Source: an uncultured Rhodospirillales bacterium
GTDB lineage: Bacteria; Pseudomonadota; Alphaproteobacteria; Acetobacterales; Acetobacteraceae
NCBI GenBank assembly: GCA_903835235.1
Contig: CAILMF010000030.1
Span: 1 to 58,127 of the forward strand
Direction of reading: 5' to 3'
Length of the DNA: 58,127 nucleotides
The notes under the pieces were generated by a model. It made no database searches and was not told where the DNA came from. It saw only the letters and a program-made list of their open reading frames with translations. Within the stretch, counting starts at the first letter, position 1; every line of letters begins with the position of its first letter. This document shows, in pieces, positions 1-9,428 of this stretch. The position numbers and the translations under genes are program-made.

Positions 1-315
1 CGACGGCGGCGAATCAGCGCATCACGCTGACCGCCGACAGCATGGATTTCGGCAACCCCGGCGCGCCGGTGCTGCTGGCCAATGCCAGCACCGGCCTGGT
101 GCGGTTGCAGGCGTATACGGCGGGGCTGGACATCAGCCTGGGCGCGGTGACGCCGGGGCAGTTCTCGGTCACCAACACCACGGGTGGCCTGGTCGACGCG
201 GCGCGGCTGAGCATCGGCGATGTCGCGGGTGGCGCGATCACGCTGGGCGGCAGCTTCAATGCCGGCACGACGACGCTGGAGCTGCTGACCGCCGGCGCCA
301 TCACGCAGAGCGCGG
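1..315 (+). repeat. Copy 1 of long direct repeat inside the adhesin gene
   Basis: This stretch matches 1618-1932 with only about ten mismatches. The offset is 1617 bp, exactly 539 codons, so the duplication is in frame. Similarity becomes patchy after about 315. The copy may start upstream of the window. Confidence 0.85.
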
Positions 316-3300
316 GCGTGCTGACCAGCAGCGGCCTGAGTGCCACGGCGGGCGGCGCGATCATGCTGGCCGGCGCGAATGCGATCGGCGCCATCAATGG
401 CAGTACGGCCGATGCGGCCAAGGGCCTGACCGCCGGTGGTGAGATCACGCTGACGGATACGCAGGCGCTGACGCTGAACGCCGCGGTCACCTCGGGCACT
501 GGCGGCACCATCACGCTGCGGACCGACGCGCTGCACATCGCCAGCACCGGCGCGATCAGCGCGCCCGGCGGCGGCACGGTGAACCTGCTGCCAGATACCT
601 CCGGCACGGCGATGCAGCTGGGCGGCCCGGCGCCGGGCAGCGGCTTCCATTTGGGCGATGCCGAGGTGGCGCGGATCGCCACCGGCGGCGGCCTGCTGCG
701 CATCGGCAGCGACGGCACCACCACCACGGCGGGCGCGATCACGCTGGCGGGCACGGTTGCGCTGCGCGGCGGCGCCGGGCAGGGCGATGCGGCGACGCTG
801 GACCTGCGCGGCGCCAGCGTGGCGCAGAGCGGCGGCGCGTTGGACGTGGCGACGCTGACCGGGGCGACCAGCGGCGATTTCTCGCTGCAACGCGCCGGCA
901 ACAGCCTCGACACGCTGGGCAACCTGAGCGCCGCCAACATCACGCTGCGCGACGCGCTGGCGCTGAACGTCAGCGGCACGGTGCAGGCGGGCGCGGCGGG
1001 CACGCTGGCGCTGACCTCGGCGGGCGCCCTGAGCATTGCCGGCACGGCCAGCCTGCAGGCCGGCACGCGCGCCGGCGCTGATACGGGCGTCATCAACCTG
1101 TGGGGCGCCAGTATCGCGCTGTCCGGGCCGGTGCAGGCGGGCAACCTGGTCACGCTGGTGGCCAATGATTCGCGCAGCGCCGGCCCAACAGCGGCGGTCG
1201 CCGGCGCCGATATCACCCAGTCCGGCCTTGGCGTGATCACCACGCGGCGGCTGGGCACGGCGGCGGCGGGCACGACGTCGCTGACGCTGGCCAATGTGGT
1301 GGACCGCGCCGTGCTGTTCGGCCAGGGCAGCTTGGGCTTCAACAGCAGCGTGGCGCTGGCGTTGCAGGGCGGGCTGGCGGCACCGATCCCGGATGGCGGC
1401 AGCTACGCTATCGGCAATGGCGCGGCGGGCTTCACCGCCACCAGCGCGGCCGGGCTCAGCGTCAACAGCGCCATCACCGCGCCGAGCGGCGACGTGACGC
1501 TGACCGGCGCCGGCACCGTCACCCTGGCGGCCGACATCACCGCGACGGCGGGCAGCATCGCGGTCACCGCGCAGTCGCCGTCCAGCGCGCTGATCCGCAG
1601 CGGCGGCACGCTGAGCGCGACGGCGGCGAATCAGCGCATCACGCTGACCGCCGACAGCATGGATTTCGGCAACCCCGGCGCGCCGGTGCTGCTGGCCAAT
1701 GCCAGCACCGGCCTGGTGCGGTTGCAGGCGTATACGGCGAGGCTGGACATCAGCCTGGGCACGGTGACGCCGGGGCAGTTCTCGGTCACCAACACCACGG
1801 GCGGGCTGGTGAACGCGGCGCGGCTGAGCATCGGCGATGTCGCGGGCGGCGCGATCACGCTGGGCGGCAGCTTCAACGCGGGCACGACGACGCTGGAGCT
1901 GCTGACCGCCGGCGCCATCACGCAGAGCGCGGGCAACCTCACCACCACGGGGCTGAGCGCCACGGCGGGCGGTGCGATCACGCTCGGCAGCACTGGCAAC
2001 AGCATCGCCAGCATCGAGGGCAGCACGGCCGATGCGGGCAAGGGCCTCACTGCCGGCGGCGACATTGCGCTGACCACAACGGCCGCCTCGCTCGCTGTCA
2101 ATGCCGCCATCGCCGTGCCCAGTGCCGGCACCATGACCATCATCGCGGACGACCTGGCGCTGGCGGCGCGGCTGGTGGCGCCGGGTGGCCTCATCAGGCT
2201 GCATCCGCTCAGCACCAGCCAGGCCATCACGCTCGGCACCACGGCGGCGCCGGCCGGCCTCTACCTTGATAGCACGGAGATCGCGCTGATCGGCGGCGCC
2301 GGCGCCGGTGGTACGACCAACCCGGCCGCCCGCCTGCGCATCGGCACCGATACGGGTGGGGCCATCGTGCTGGCCGGCAATGTGGACCTGCGCAACAACA
2401 CCACCTTCGATGCCGACCGCGTGCAGGTGCTGGAACTGCGCAGCGCCGGCACCATCACCCAGGCCGCCGGCAAGCGGCTGAACGTGGCAGGGCTGGCCCT
2501 GCGCGGCACCGCCATCGCGCTGGACAGCAGCGCCAACGCCTTCGACCGGCTGGTCGGCGGCACAAGCGGTACCGGTAGCGCGCTCAACCGTTCGGCCGAT
2601 GCCACCACCGGCGACCTGGCGCTGACGACCACGCGCGGCCTGACCGTCGCCGCCGATGTTGCGGCCGGCGGCAGCATCGGTCTCACCGCTGCGGTGCTGA
2701 CCAACAATGCGGACATTGCCGCCACCACCGATGTCACGCTGACCGCCACGGCCACCGCCATCACCAATACCGGCAGCATCGGTGGGCGGGACGTCACGCT
2801 GGGGGCGCAGTCCAGCGTCGACAATCAAACTGGCGCCAGCATCGCCGCAACGCGCGACCTGTCCTTCGGCCAAGGCAATGGCGAGGTGCTCATCAACGCC
2901 GGCAGCCTTACCGCCGGCACCGGTGCCGCGGGTGGCAATGCCACATTGAACGGCAGCTCGGTCACCAATAGCGGCAGCATCGCTGCCGGCACTGCCAGCC
3001 TGCCCGGCGATGTCTCCATCACCAGCAGCGCGACAGGCATCCACAACCAGGCCAGCGGCAGCATCACCGCCGCCGGGACCCTGACCCTGACAGCGACGAC
3101 GCTGGCCGTGACCAATGACGGCACGCTGACCTCCGGCATCGGCACCGCCGGCGGCGACATCACCGTGCAGGCCAACCAGCTGACCAACAATGCCGCCATG
3201 CAGGCCGGCAGCGCCACATTGCCCGGGGCCATCGGCATCACGCTCGGCAATGCCGGCAGCAGCACGCTGACGCAATCCGGCACCGGCAGCATGGCGGCGG

Positions 3301-6300
3301 CCGATGGCATCAGCATCGGCACCGCCGGTGCCGCCGTTGCGGCGACCTTGGCCGGCAGCATCACCGCCGGCCAGCGCGCCCCGGCCGATGCCACGCTGAC
3401 CCTGCCCGGCGGCAGCTTCAGCCTCAGCGGCAGCATCGGCGCGCGCGACGTTTCGCTCAGCGCCGCCACCGGCAGCACCACCGGCACCGCCGCCATCACG
3501 GCCGGGCGCGACCTGGCGCTTACCATCGGCGCCATCGGCACGGCGCTGGATGGCAGCCACACCGCCGGGCGTGACGTCGGCGTCAGCGTCACCGGCGCCG
3601 GCAATGCGCTGGCCTTGGCGGGCAGCTGGGTGGCGCAGCGCAACGTCGGGCTCAGCGCGCCCGGCGGCATCACCGTCAACGGCCTGGTCGGCACCGATGG
3701 CACGGGCAGCGATGGCGTGGTGGACGTGCAATCCAGCGGTGGCGCGCTCACCATTGCCAGCGGCGGCCTGCTCTATGGGCGCCGCCTGCAGGGCGCGCTC
3801 GGCGCCACGACATCGCTGGTGGAAGTCCCGCACAGCCCCGGCCAGAGCGGCGTCGCCTTCGCCGAACTCGGCACGCTGAACGTCGGCGGTGACTTCAACT
3901 TCACCGTCACCGATGCCGCGCTGCTGCCCTACAGCATCAACGGCATCGTCTCGGTCGGCAGTGGCCGCACGCTGCAACTGGCGGCCGACGACCTCGACAT
4001 CACCGCGCTCGGCGGCCTGCGCGCACCCGCCGGCGTCATCGCCATCGGCCCGACCAATGCCGGGCGGGACATGATCCTCGGCCGCAGCGGCAGCGGCGCG
4101 CTGACCTTGGACAGCCTCGAACTCGGCCGCATCGGCAGCAGCGCCGCGGCGGCGACGCAGGTTGCGCTCGGCAGCACCACGCTGGGCGCCACGGCGGCCA
4201 ACATCACCCTCGGCGGCACGGTGGATTTCGGCCATGCCGGCACCGCCCGTGCCAACCAGCTGTCCCTGCAGGCACTGGGCAGCATCACCCAGGAAGCCGG
4301 CGCCACGTTGGTGGCCGATAGCCTGACCGGCTCGGCCGGCGGCAGCATCTCGCTCGACCCAGGTGGCAGCACCAACCGCATCTACGCCCTGGCCGATCTC
4401 TCAGCCGGCAACCTGCTGAGCGTGCGCAGCGACGTGGCGCAGCTCGCCGTCACTGGCGCCGTCTCGGTCAGCAATGCCGGCATCGGCGTGCAGTCCCTGC
4501 AACTTCGGGTGGACGACATCGATATCCAGCCCGGTGGGTCGCTGGCCGCGCCGGGCGGCTGGCTCTGGCTGGCACCGATCACGCCGGGCCGTGGCGTCAC
4601 GCTGGGCGGCGACGTCGCCGGCACGCTGTCGGTCGATGCCGCCGAGCTGGCCCGCATCGGCCCCATCGCGCGCTTCCGCGTCGGCGATGTCATCGGCGGC
4701 GGCGGCGCACCGGTCGCGGGGAATATCACCATTGCCGGCGCCAGCACCATCGGCGGCCTGCCGGTGCTGGACCTGCGCAGCGGCGGCAGCGTGCTGGGCA
4801 GCGGCGGCGCGGTAACGATGGGGTTGGTTGAGGCGCGCGCCGCCGGCGACGTGCTGCTGGACAATGCCGGCAACAGCTTCACCGTCGGCACCATCACCGC
4901 CGGCCCCGGCCGCATCATCCGGCTCGCCCAGGCCGGCGCCATGCTGCTGGCCGGGCCGGTCACCGCGCCGGGCGGGCTGGTGGCGCTGGCCGCCGGCAAT
5001 GGCATCAGCCAGCAACCCGGGGCGGTCATCACCGCGGGCACGCTGACCTTGCAGGCCGGCGGGCAACTCGCGCTGACCGAGGCCAATGACTTCGCCACGC
5101 TGGGCGCCAGCTCGGTCGGCGGCGGGGCCCTGCGCGGGCTGACCTACAGCGTGACCGGGCCGCTGGTCGCCGCCGGCGACCTCACCCTCATTGCCGATGG
5201 CGCGCTGACCACGCCCGGCAACGTCACCACCGGCGGGGCCCTGACCCTGGTGGTCGGCGGCACCGTGACCCTCGGCGGCACCACCAGCGTCGCCGGCGAC
5301 CTGACCATCGGCGCCGGGCAGTCGGTGGTGCTGGGCGGCACGACCGGCGCTGGCGGCGCCTTCCTGCTGGATGCCAGCAACAACCTCACCATCAATGGCG
5401 GGGTCTCGGCCAACCTGCCGCTGGCCCTGCATGCCGGCAACGTGCTGGCGGTGAATGGCAGCGTCTCCAGCGGTGGCGCGTTGTCGCTCACCGGGGGCAA
5501 TGGGCTGAGCCTGGCCGGCGCAATCACGGCGGGCGGCGCGCTCGCCCTCTCCACCGGCGGCGCCCTCAGCCTGCCCGGCAGCGTCGCGGCGGGCGGCAGC
5601 GTCACGCTGGCCTCGGGCGGCGCCACCACGCTGGCGGGCACGCTGACCAGCGGCGGCGATATCAGCGCCACCGCGGGCGGTACCGCCAGCTTCACCGGCC
5701 GGGCCACGGCCGCCGGGCGGTTCAGCCTTTCCGCCAGCAGCAGCATGTTGCTCACGGGCACCCTGGCGGCTGACAGTGCCAGCCTGCGCGCTGCCGCCAT
5801 GACGCTGGATGGCCTGACAGCCACCATCGGCCGCGCCATCGTCTTCAGCGGCCCGGGCGGCATCACCGCCGGCGCCACCACCACAATCAATGCCCGCACC
5901 GCCGGCCAATACCCCGCCGTGGTGTTCGACACGCGCCGCGCGACGCATACCGACCCGCTGGGCCTGGTGCAGCCGGACATCGCCGGCCGGCTGGACAGTC
6001 AGCAGGCCACCCAGGTCCGCCGGCCCGGCCAGCAGGCGCCTGGCACCTTCGGCGCCACCAGCAGTGCCAGTGCCGGCGTGCTGACGCTCGCGGTCTCGGC
6101 CGGCAGCAGCCCGGTCTTCCTGCTGCTGGATGGCGGCGTCGCCAGCGGCTTTATCGCCGCCGGCCGGCTTGGCGTGCATGGCACCGGCGGCTCGGTCTCG
6201 CTGCTCGGCACGCTGGCCGGCGTGCCCGGTTCCGCCGCCGCCGCCAGCGCCGACATCACCCGGCCGATCGACCCGACGCTGCAATCGAACTACCGCATCA

Positions 6301-6458
6301 ATGGCTGCGTCGTCGCCTCGATCAACTGCGTGCCGCCGCCCTCCATCCAGTTCATCGCGGTTCGACCGCCGGAGGTGGTCGACCTGTCGCTGGTGAACAA
6401 CCGCATCGACACCTCGGAAGTCACCATCCCCAACGTCGCTGAGATCGAATACCAATGA
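1..6458 (+). CDS. Filamentous-haemagglutinin-like repeat exoprotein (5' truncated)
   Basis: The reading frame is open from base 3, so the gene begins outside the window; about 2150 C-terminal residues are present. The protein is made almost entirely of short Gly/Ala/Thr-rich beta-strand repeats (ITL, GGxIxL, AxGxLxL patterns), as in beta-helical filamentous haemagglutinin-type adhesins exported by two-partner secretion. There is no catalytic motif. The C-terminal 60 residues break the pattern, with a Cys pair (NGC...NC, about 10 residues apart) and a Pro-rich acidic tail ending in EYQ, a style I associate with such proteins in this family of bacteria. The first 315 bases recur almost exactly 1617 bp downstream, so the adhesin contains long duplicated blocks. 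Its stop overlaps the next gene's start (ATGA), implying coupled expression with the CHAT lipoprotein. The N-terminal TPS domain and any FhaC-type pore would lie upstream and are not seen. Confidence 0.8.
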   Translation, partial: TAANQRITLTADSMDFGNPGAPVLLANASTGLVRLQAYTAGLDISLGAVTPGQFSVTNTTGGLVDAARLSIGDVAGGAITLGGSFNAGTTTLELLTAGAITQSAGVLTSSGLSATAGGAIMLAGANAIGAINGSTADAAKGLTAGGEITLTDTQALTLNAAVTSGTGGTITLRTDALHIASTGAISAPGGGTVNLLPDTSGTAMQLGGPAPGSGFHLGDAEVARIATGGGLLRIGSDGTTTTAGAITLAGTVALRGGAGQGDAATLDLRGASVAQSGGALDVATLTGATSGDFSLQRAGNSLDTLGNLSAANITLRDALALNVSGTVQAGAAGTLALTSAGALSIAGTASLQAGTRAGADTGVINLWGASIALSGPVQAGNLVTLVANDSRSAGPTAAVAGADITQSGLGVITTRRLGTAAAGTTSLTLANVVDRAVLFGQGSLGFNSSVALALQGGLAAPIPDGGSYAIGNGAAGFTATSAAGLSVNSAITAPSGDVTLTGAGTVTLAADITATAGSIAVTAQSPSSALIRSGGTLSATAANQRITLTADSMDFGNPGAPVLLANASTGLVRLQAYTARLDISLGTVTPGQFSVTNTTGGLVNAARLSIGDVAGGAITLGGSFNAGTTTLELLTAGAITQSAGNLTTTGLSATAGGAITLGSTGNSIASIEGSTADAGKGLTAGGDIALTTTAASLAVNAAIAVPSAGTMTIIADDLALAARLVAPGGLIRLHPLSTSQAITLGTTAAPAGLYLDSTEIALIGGAGAGGTTNPAARLRIGTDTGGAIVLAGNVDLRNNTTFDADRVQVLELRSAGTITQAAGKRLNVAGLALRGTAIALDSSANAFDRLVGGTSGTGSALNRSADATTGDLALTTTRGLTVAADVAAGGSIGLTAAVLTNNADIAATTDVTLTATATAITNTGSIGGRDVTLGAQSSVDNQTGASIAATRDLSFGQGNGEVLINAGSLTAGTGAAGGNATLNGSSVTNSGSIAAGTASLPGDVSITSSATGIHNQASGSITAAGTLTLTATTLAVTNDGTLTSGIGTAGGDITVQANQLTNNAAMQAGSATLPGAIGITLGNAGSSTLTQSGTGSMAAADGISIGTAGAAVAATLAGSITAGQRAPADATLTLPGGSFSLSGSIGARDVSLSAATGSTTGTAAITAGRDLALTIGAIGTALDGSHTAGRDVGVSVTGAGNALALAGSWVAQRNVGLSAPGGITVNGLVGTDGTGSDGVVDVQSSGGALTIASGGLLYGRRLQGALGATTSLVEVPHSPGQSGVAFAELGTLNVGGDFNFTVTDAALLPYSINGIVSVGSGRTLQLAADDLDITALGGLRAPAGVIAIGPTNAGRDMILGRSGSGALTLDSLELGRIGSSAAAATQVALGSTTLGATAANITLGGTVDFGHAGTARANQLSLQALGSITQEAGATLVADSLTGSAGGSISLDPGGSTNRIYALADLSAGNLLSVRSDVAQLAVTGAVSVSNAGIGVQSLQLRVDDIDIQPGGSLAAPGGWLWLAPITPGRGVTLGGDVAGTLSVDAAELARIGPIARFRVGDVIGGGGAPVAGNITIAGASTIGGLPVLDLRSGGSVLGSGGAVTMGLVEARAAGDVLLDNAGNSFTVGTITAGPGRIIRLAQAGAMLLAGPVTAPGGLVALAAGNGISQQPGAVITAGTLTLQAGGQLALTEANDFATLGASSVGGGALRGLTYSVTGPLVAAGDLTLIADGALTTPGNVTTGGALTLVVGGTVTLGGTTSVAGDLTIGAGQSVVLGGTTGAGGAFLLDASNNLTINGGVSANLPLALHAGNVLAVNGSVSSGGALSLTGGNGLSLAGAITAGGALALSTGGALSLPGSVAAGGSVTLASGGATTLAGTLTSGGDISATAGGTASFTGRATAAGRFSLSASSSMLLTGTLAADSASLRAAAMTLDGLTATIGRAIVFSGPGGITAGATTTINARTAGQYPAVVFDTRRATHTDPLGLVQPDIAGRLDSQQATQVRRPGQQAPGTFGATSSASAGVLTLAVSAGSSPVFLLLDGGVASGFIAAGRLGVHGTGGSVSLLGTLAGVPGSAAAASADITRPIDPTLQSNYRINGCVVASINCVPPPSIQFIAVRPPEVVDLSLVNNRIDTSEVTIPNVAEIEYQ
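1618..1932 (+). repeat. Copy 2 of long direct repeat inside the adhesin gene
   Basis: Near-identical to 1-315 at a spacing of 1617 bp. The encoded block begins TAANQRITLTADSMDFG. Scattered related sequence continues to about 2060. Confidence 0.85.
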
Positions 6459-9415
6459 GGCGCTTCGCGGCCCTGCTGGTGCTGCTGCTGGCCGGCTGCC
6501 ATGTGCCGCCGCCGGAAGCCTATGTCACGGGCACGGCAGCCCCGGCGCGCACCGGCTCCCCCGCGGGCAGCGACTCCAAGGGCGAGGCCTGCATGGTGCA
6601 GCAGGCCGGCACCCAGCCGGCCGACCTGCCGGTGCTCGGCGGGCAGGAGGTCTTCTGCGGTGGCTGGGGCCAGCCCGCCGCCCGGTTGCAGCGGCTGCGC
6701 GGCAGCAACGCCCCGGCGCAGCTGGACATGCTGGTCACGGGCGGCCTCTGGCGCACCTGGCTGGACCAGCGCCTGGTCTGCAACCCGCCGCAGCCGGTCG
6801 CGATCGGCGCCGATATTCCCGCGCGGCTGCTGACCTGTACCCGTCGCGCCGGCGGCTGGCCGCACATGGCCCTGGTTGCTGCCGGGCCGGATGGCCCGGT
6901 GCTGGCCGATGGCGTCGCCGCCGTGCTGCCGGTGCTGGAACGGCTGATCGCCGGTACTACTGCCCCGACCGAGGGCGCCAAGCCGCAGGCGCGGTCCGCC
7001 GCGCTGGAACAGGCCGTGCGGCAACTGGCCGCCGGGGCCTTCGGCGCCGCCGATGTCGGCCGCTATGAACAACTGATGGCGCTGGGCCGCGAGTTGAATC
7101 AGGCCGAGAACTTCGCCGCCGCCGAGGACGCCTATCGCGCCGCGCTGGCGGTGCAGGAACGCGTGCTGGGCCGCGACAACCCCAACACGGTCAACGCCCT
7201 GGTCCACCTGGCGCTGAACCTGTCCAACCAGGGCCGGCAGCAGGAAGCCGGCGCGCTGTTCACCCGGGCCGCCGCGCTGGCGCCGCAGGCCGCCGACGTC
7301 ACCGCGGTGGCCCGGCTGGCGCATTATCGCGCCCTGGCCCTGCTGAACAGCGGCGAGGCCGCCCCGGCCTATGCCATGCTGCAACAGGCCGAGGCCGGCT
7401 ACGCCGCGCTGACGCCGGAGACCTCGCGCAGCGGCGGCGCGCGGGACAATGACGTGAACGTCCTGGCCGACCCGGTCGCGCAGGGCGCGGTGCTCGGCCT
7501 GGCGGAGGTCTGGCGCAACCAGGCCATCGCGCTGACCCGGCTGGACCGCGCCGCCGAGGCCCCGGCACTGCTGGCCGCCAGCCGCGCCATGCTGCGCCGC
7601 GCCGGGCTGCAACCCGGGCTGATGGTGGCACGCGCGCTCCGCACCGAAGCCACCGCCTCCGCCCGGCTGGGCCAGCAGGAACAGGCCGCCCGCCAGTTGG
7701 AGGAAGCCTCCCGCCGCTTCGCCATCGCGGTGCCGGGAGAACGGCCGGAAGCGGTGACGCTGTTCCTCAGCGGCACCCGGCGCGCCGCCACCGGCCGGCG
7801 CGCGGAAGCGCTGGCCAGCTTCCGCACCGGCGCCAGCATCCTGCGCGCGCGCCAGATCGGCCTGCCGGTTGAACTGGTGGTGCCCTACCTGGATACACTG
7901 CACGCCGAAGCCATGGCCACCCCGGCCAATGCCCCGGCGCTGCTCGCGGAAATGTTCGCTGCCACCCAGCTGGCCCAGCGCAGCGGCACCGCGCGCTTCG
8001 TCCAGCAGGCCAGTGCCCGGCTGGGGGCCTCGGGCGGCGACGCCAAGGTGGCCGAGGCGGTGCGCCGCCTGCAGGACAGCGACCAGGCCCTGCGCGCGCT
8101 GTTCGGCGAACGCGACGCCGGAGGCCGCGACCTGGATGCCCGCATCGCCGCCGCGCAGCACGCCCGCGCCGAGGCCGAGGCCGAGGTGGCCGCCGCCGCA
8201 CCGGGGTATCGGCAATTGCTGCTGGCCGCCACCGATGCGCCGCAGGTGTTGGCCGCGCTGGCGCCGAACGAGGCGCTGCTGAGCATGCTGCTGGGCCGCG
8301 ACCACGGCTGGGCCATGCTGCTGCGCGGCGGCCGCGTGCATGTCGCGCGCATCGACCATGGCGAGGCCGAGCTGGGCCGCCTGGTGCAGGCGGTGCGCGA
8401 GGGCGCCGCCACGCCGGAAGGCGAACCCGGCCGCTTCGACCCCGCCCCCGCCCAGGCGCTGTACCAGGCGCTGCTGGCGCCGATGAAAGCGCCGCTGGAA
8501 GGCGCCGCCACGCTGGTGGTGGCGCCCGACGGCCCGCTTCTGGCGCTGCCCTTCGGCCTGTTGCTGACCGGCGAGGCCGATGCCAACCGGTTGCAGGCCG
8601 CGCCCTGGCTGATCCGCCGCCACGCCATCGTCCACGTGCCTTCGGCGCAAACCCTGGTGACGCTGCGCGGCGCCGGCATCGGCAGCAGCGCGCCCAATGC
8701 CTATGCCGGCTTCGGCGACTTCGCCCCGGCCAATGCGGCGCAGCTGGCCCGCAGCTTCCCGCCCGACCGCTGCGCCAGCGACGCCCGCCTGGCCGCCGGC
8801 CTGGGCCGCCTGCCGGGCACCCGGGTGGAGGTGCAGGCCGCCCAGCAACTGACCGGCGCCGGCCCGCGCGACGTGAAGCTGGGCGCCGAGTTCACCGCCG
8901 CGGCGCTGCGTGGCGCGCATCTGGACCAGTACCGCGTGGTCCACCTGGCCACCCATGCGCTGCTGCCGGGCGAGCTTTCCTGCCTGCCGGAGCCGTCCAT
9001 CATCGTCTCGCCCCAGCCCGGCGCGCCGGATGCCAGCACCTCCTTCATCCCCGCCTCCGACCTGTTGTCGCTGAAGCTGGATGCCGACCTGGTGGTGCTC
9101 TCGGCCTGCAACACCGGCGGCCCCGGCGGGGCAGGGGGCGGCGAGGCGCTGTCCGGCCTGGCCCGCGCCTTCTTCTATGCCGGCGCCCGCGGGCTGATGG
9201 TGACCCATTGGGCGGTGGACGACACCGCCGCGGCGCTGACGGTGGCGGATTCGCTGCGGCGCCAGCAAGGCGGCGCTTCATCCGCGGCCTCGCTGCGCGG
9301 CGCGCAGCTGCTGATATTGGATGAAGCCGGCAAGGCGCTGCCGGCCGAGTTCGCGCATCCCTTCTTCTGGGCGCCCTTCGCCCTCATTGGCGATGGCCGC
9401 CGCGTGGCTTTGTAG
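6455..9415 (+). CDS. TPR-CHAT caspase-like lipoprotein
   Basis: A 986-residue protein whose ATG overlaps the adhesin stop (ATGA). The N-terminus is a lipoprotein signal peptide with lipobox LLAGC, so the mature protein should be lipid-anchored in the envelope. Residues about 190-560 are helical TPR-like repeats (for example AEDAYRAALAVQERVLG). The last 330 residues are a CHAT domain, the caspase-like fold: catalytic His834 lies in HLATHALL and Cys885 in VVLSACNTGG, followed by the usual glycine-rich loop and FYAGARGLMVTHW. Both catalytic residues are present, so activity is plausible. Its target is unknown; the neighbouring adhesin is the obvious candidate by position. CHAT proteins often sit beside haemagglutinin-type exoproteins, but an envelope lipoprotein form is less usual. 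It is followed 13 bases later by the kinase. Confidence 0.88.
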   Translation: MRRFAALLVLLLAGCHVPPPEAYVTGTAAPARTGSPAGSDSKGEACMVQQAGTQPADLPVLGGQEVFCGGWGQPAARLQRLRGSNAPAQLDMLVTGGLWRTWLDQRLVCNPPQPVAIGADIPARLLTCTRRAGGWPHMALVAAGPDGPVLADGVAAVLPVLERLIAGTTAPTEGAKPQARSAALEQAVRQLAAGAFGAADVGRYEQLMALGRELNQAENFAAAEDAYRAALAVQERVLGRDNPNTVNALVHLALNLSNQGRQQEAGALFTRAAALAPQAADVTAVARLAHYRALALLNSGEAAPAYAMLQQAEAGYAALTPETSRSGGARDNDVNVLADPVAQGAVLGLAEVWRNQAIALTRLDRAAEAPALLAASRAMLRRAGLQPGLMVARALRTEATASARLGQQEQAARQLEEASRRFAIAVPGERPEAVTLFLSGTRRAATGRRAEALASFRTGASILRARQIGLPVELVVPYLDTLHAEAMATPANAPALLAEMFAATQLAQRSGTARFVQQASARLGASGGDAKVAEAVRRLQDSDQALRALFGERDAGGRDLDARIAAAQHARAEAEAEVAAAAPGYRQLLLAATDAPQVLAALAPNEALLSMLLGRDHGWAMLLRGGRVHVARIDHGEAELGRLVQAVREGAATPEGEPGRFDPAPAQALYQALLAPMKAPLEGAATLVVAPDGPLLALPFGLLLTGEADANRLQAAPWLIRRHAIVHVPSAQTLVTLRGAGIGSSAPNAYAGFGDFAPANAAQLARSFPPDRCASDARLAAGLGRLPGTRVEVQAAQQLTGAGPRDVKLGAEFTAAALRGAHLDQYRVVHLATHALLPGELSCLPEPSIIVSPQPGAPDASTSFIPASDLLSLKLDADLVVLSACNTGGPGGAGGGEALSGLARAFFYAGARGLMVTHWAVDDTAAALTVADSLRRQQGGASSAASLRGAQLLILDEAGKALPAEFAHPFFWAPFALIGDGRRVAL

Positions 9416-9428
9416 GCAATATCGTCGA

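Noticed and set aside
4401-9268. Long minus-strand open frames opposite the adhesin and CHAT genes
   Set aside because: They are low-complexity Arg/Gly/Ala-rich, lack domains and arise from the third-position GC bias of the real plus-strand genes.
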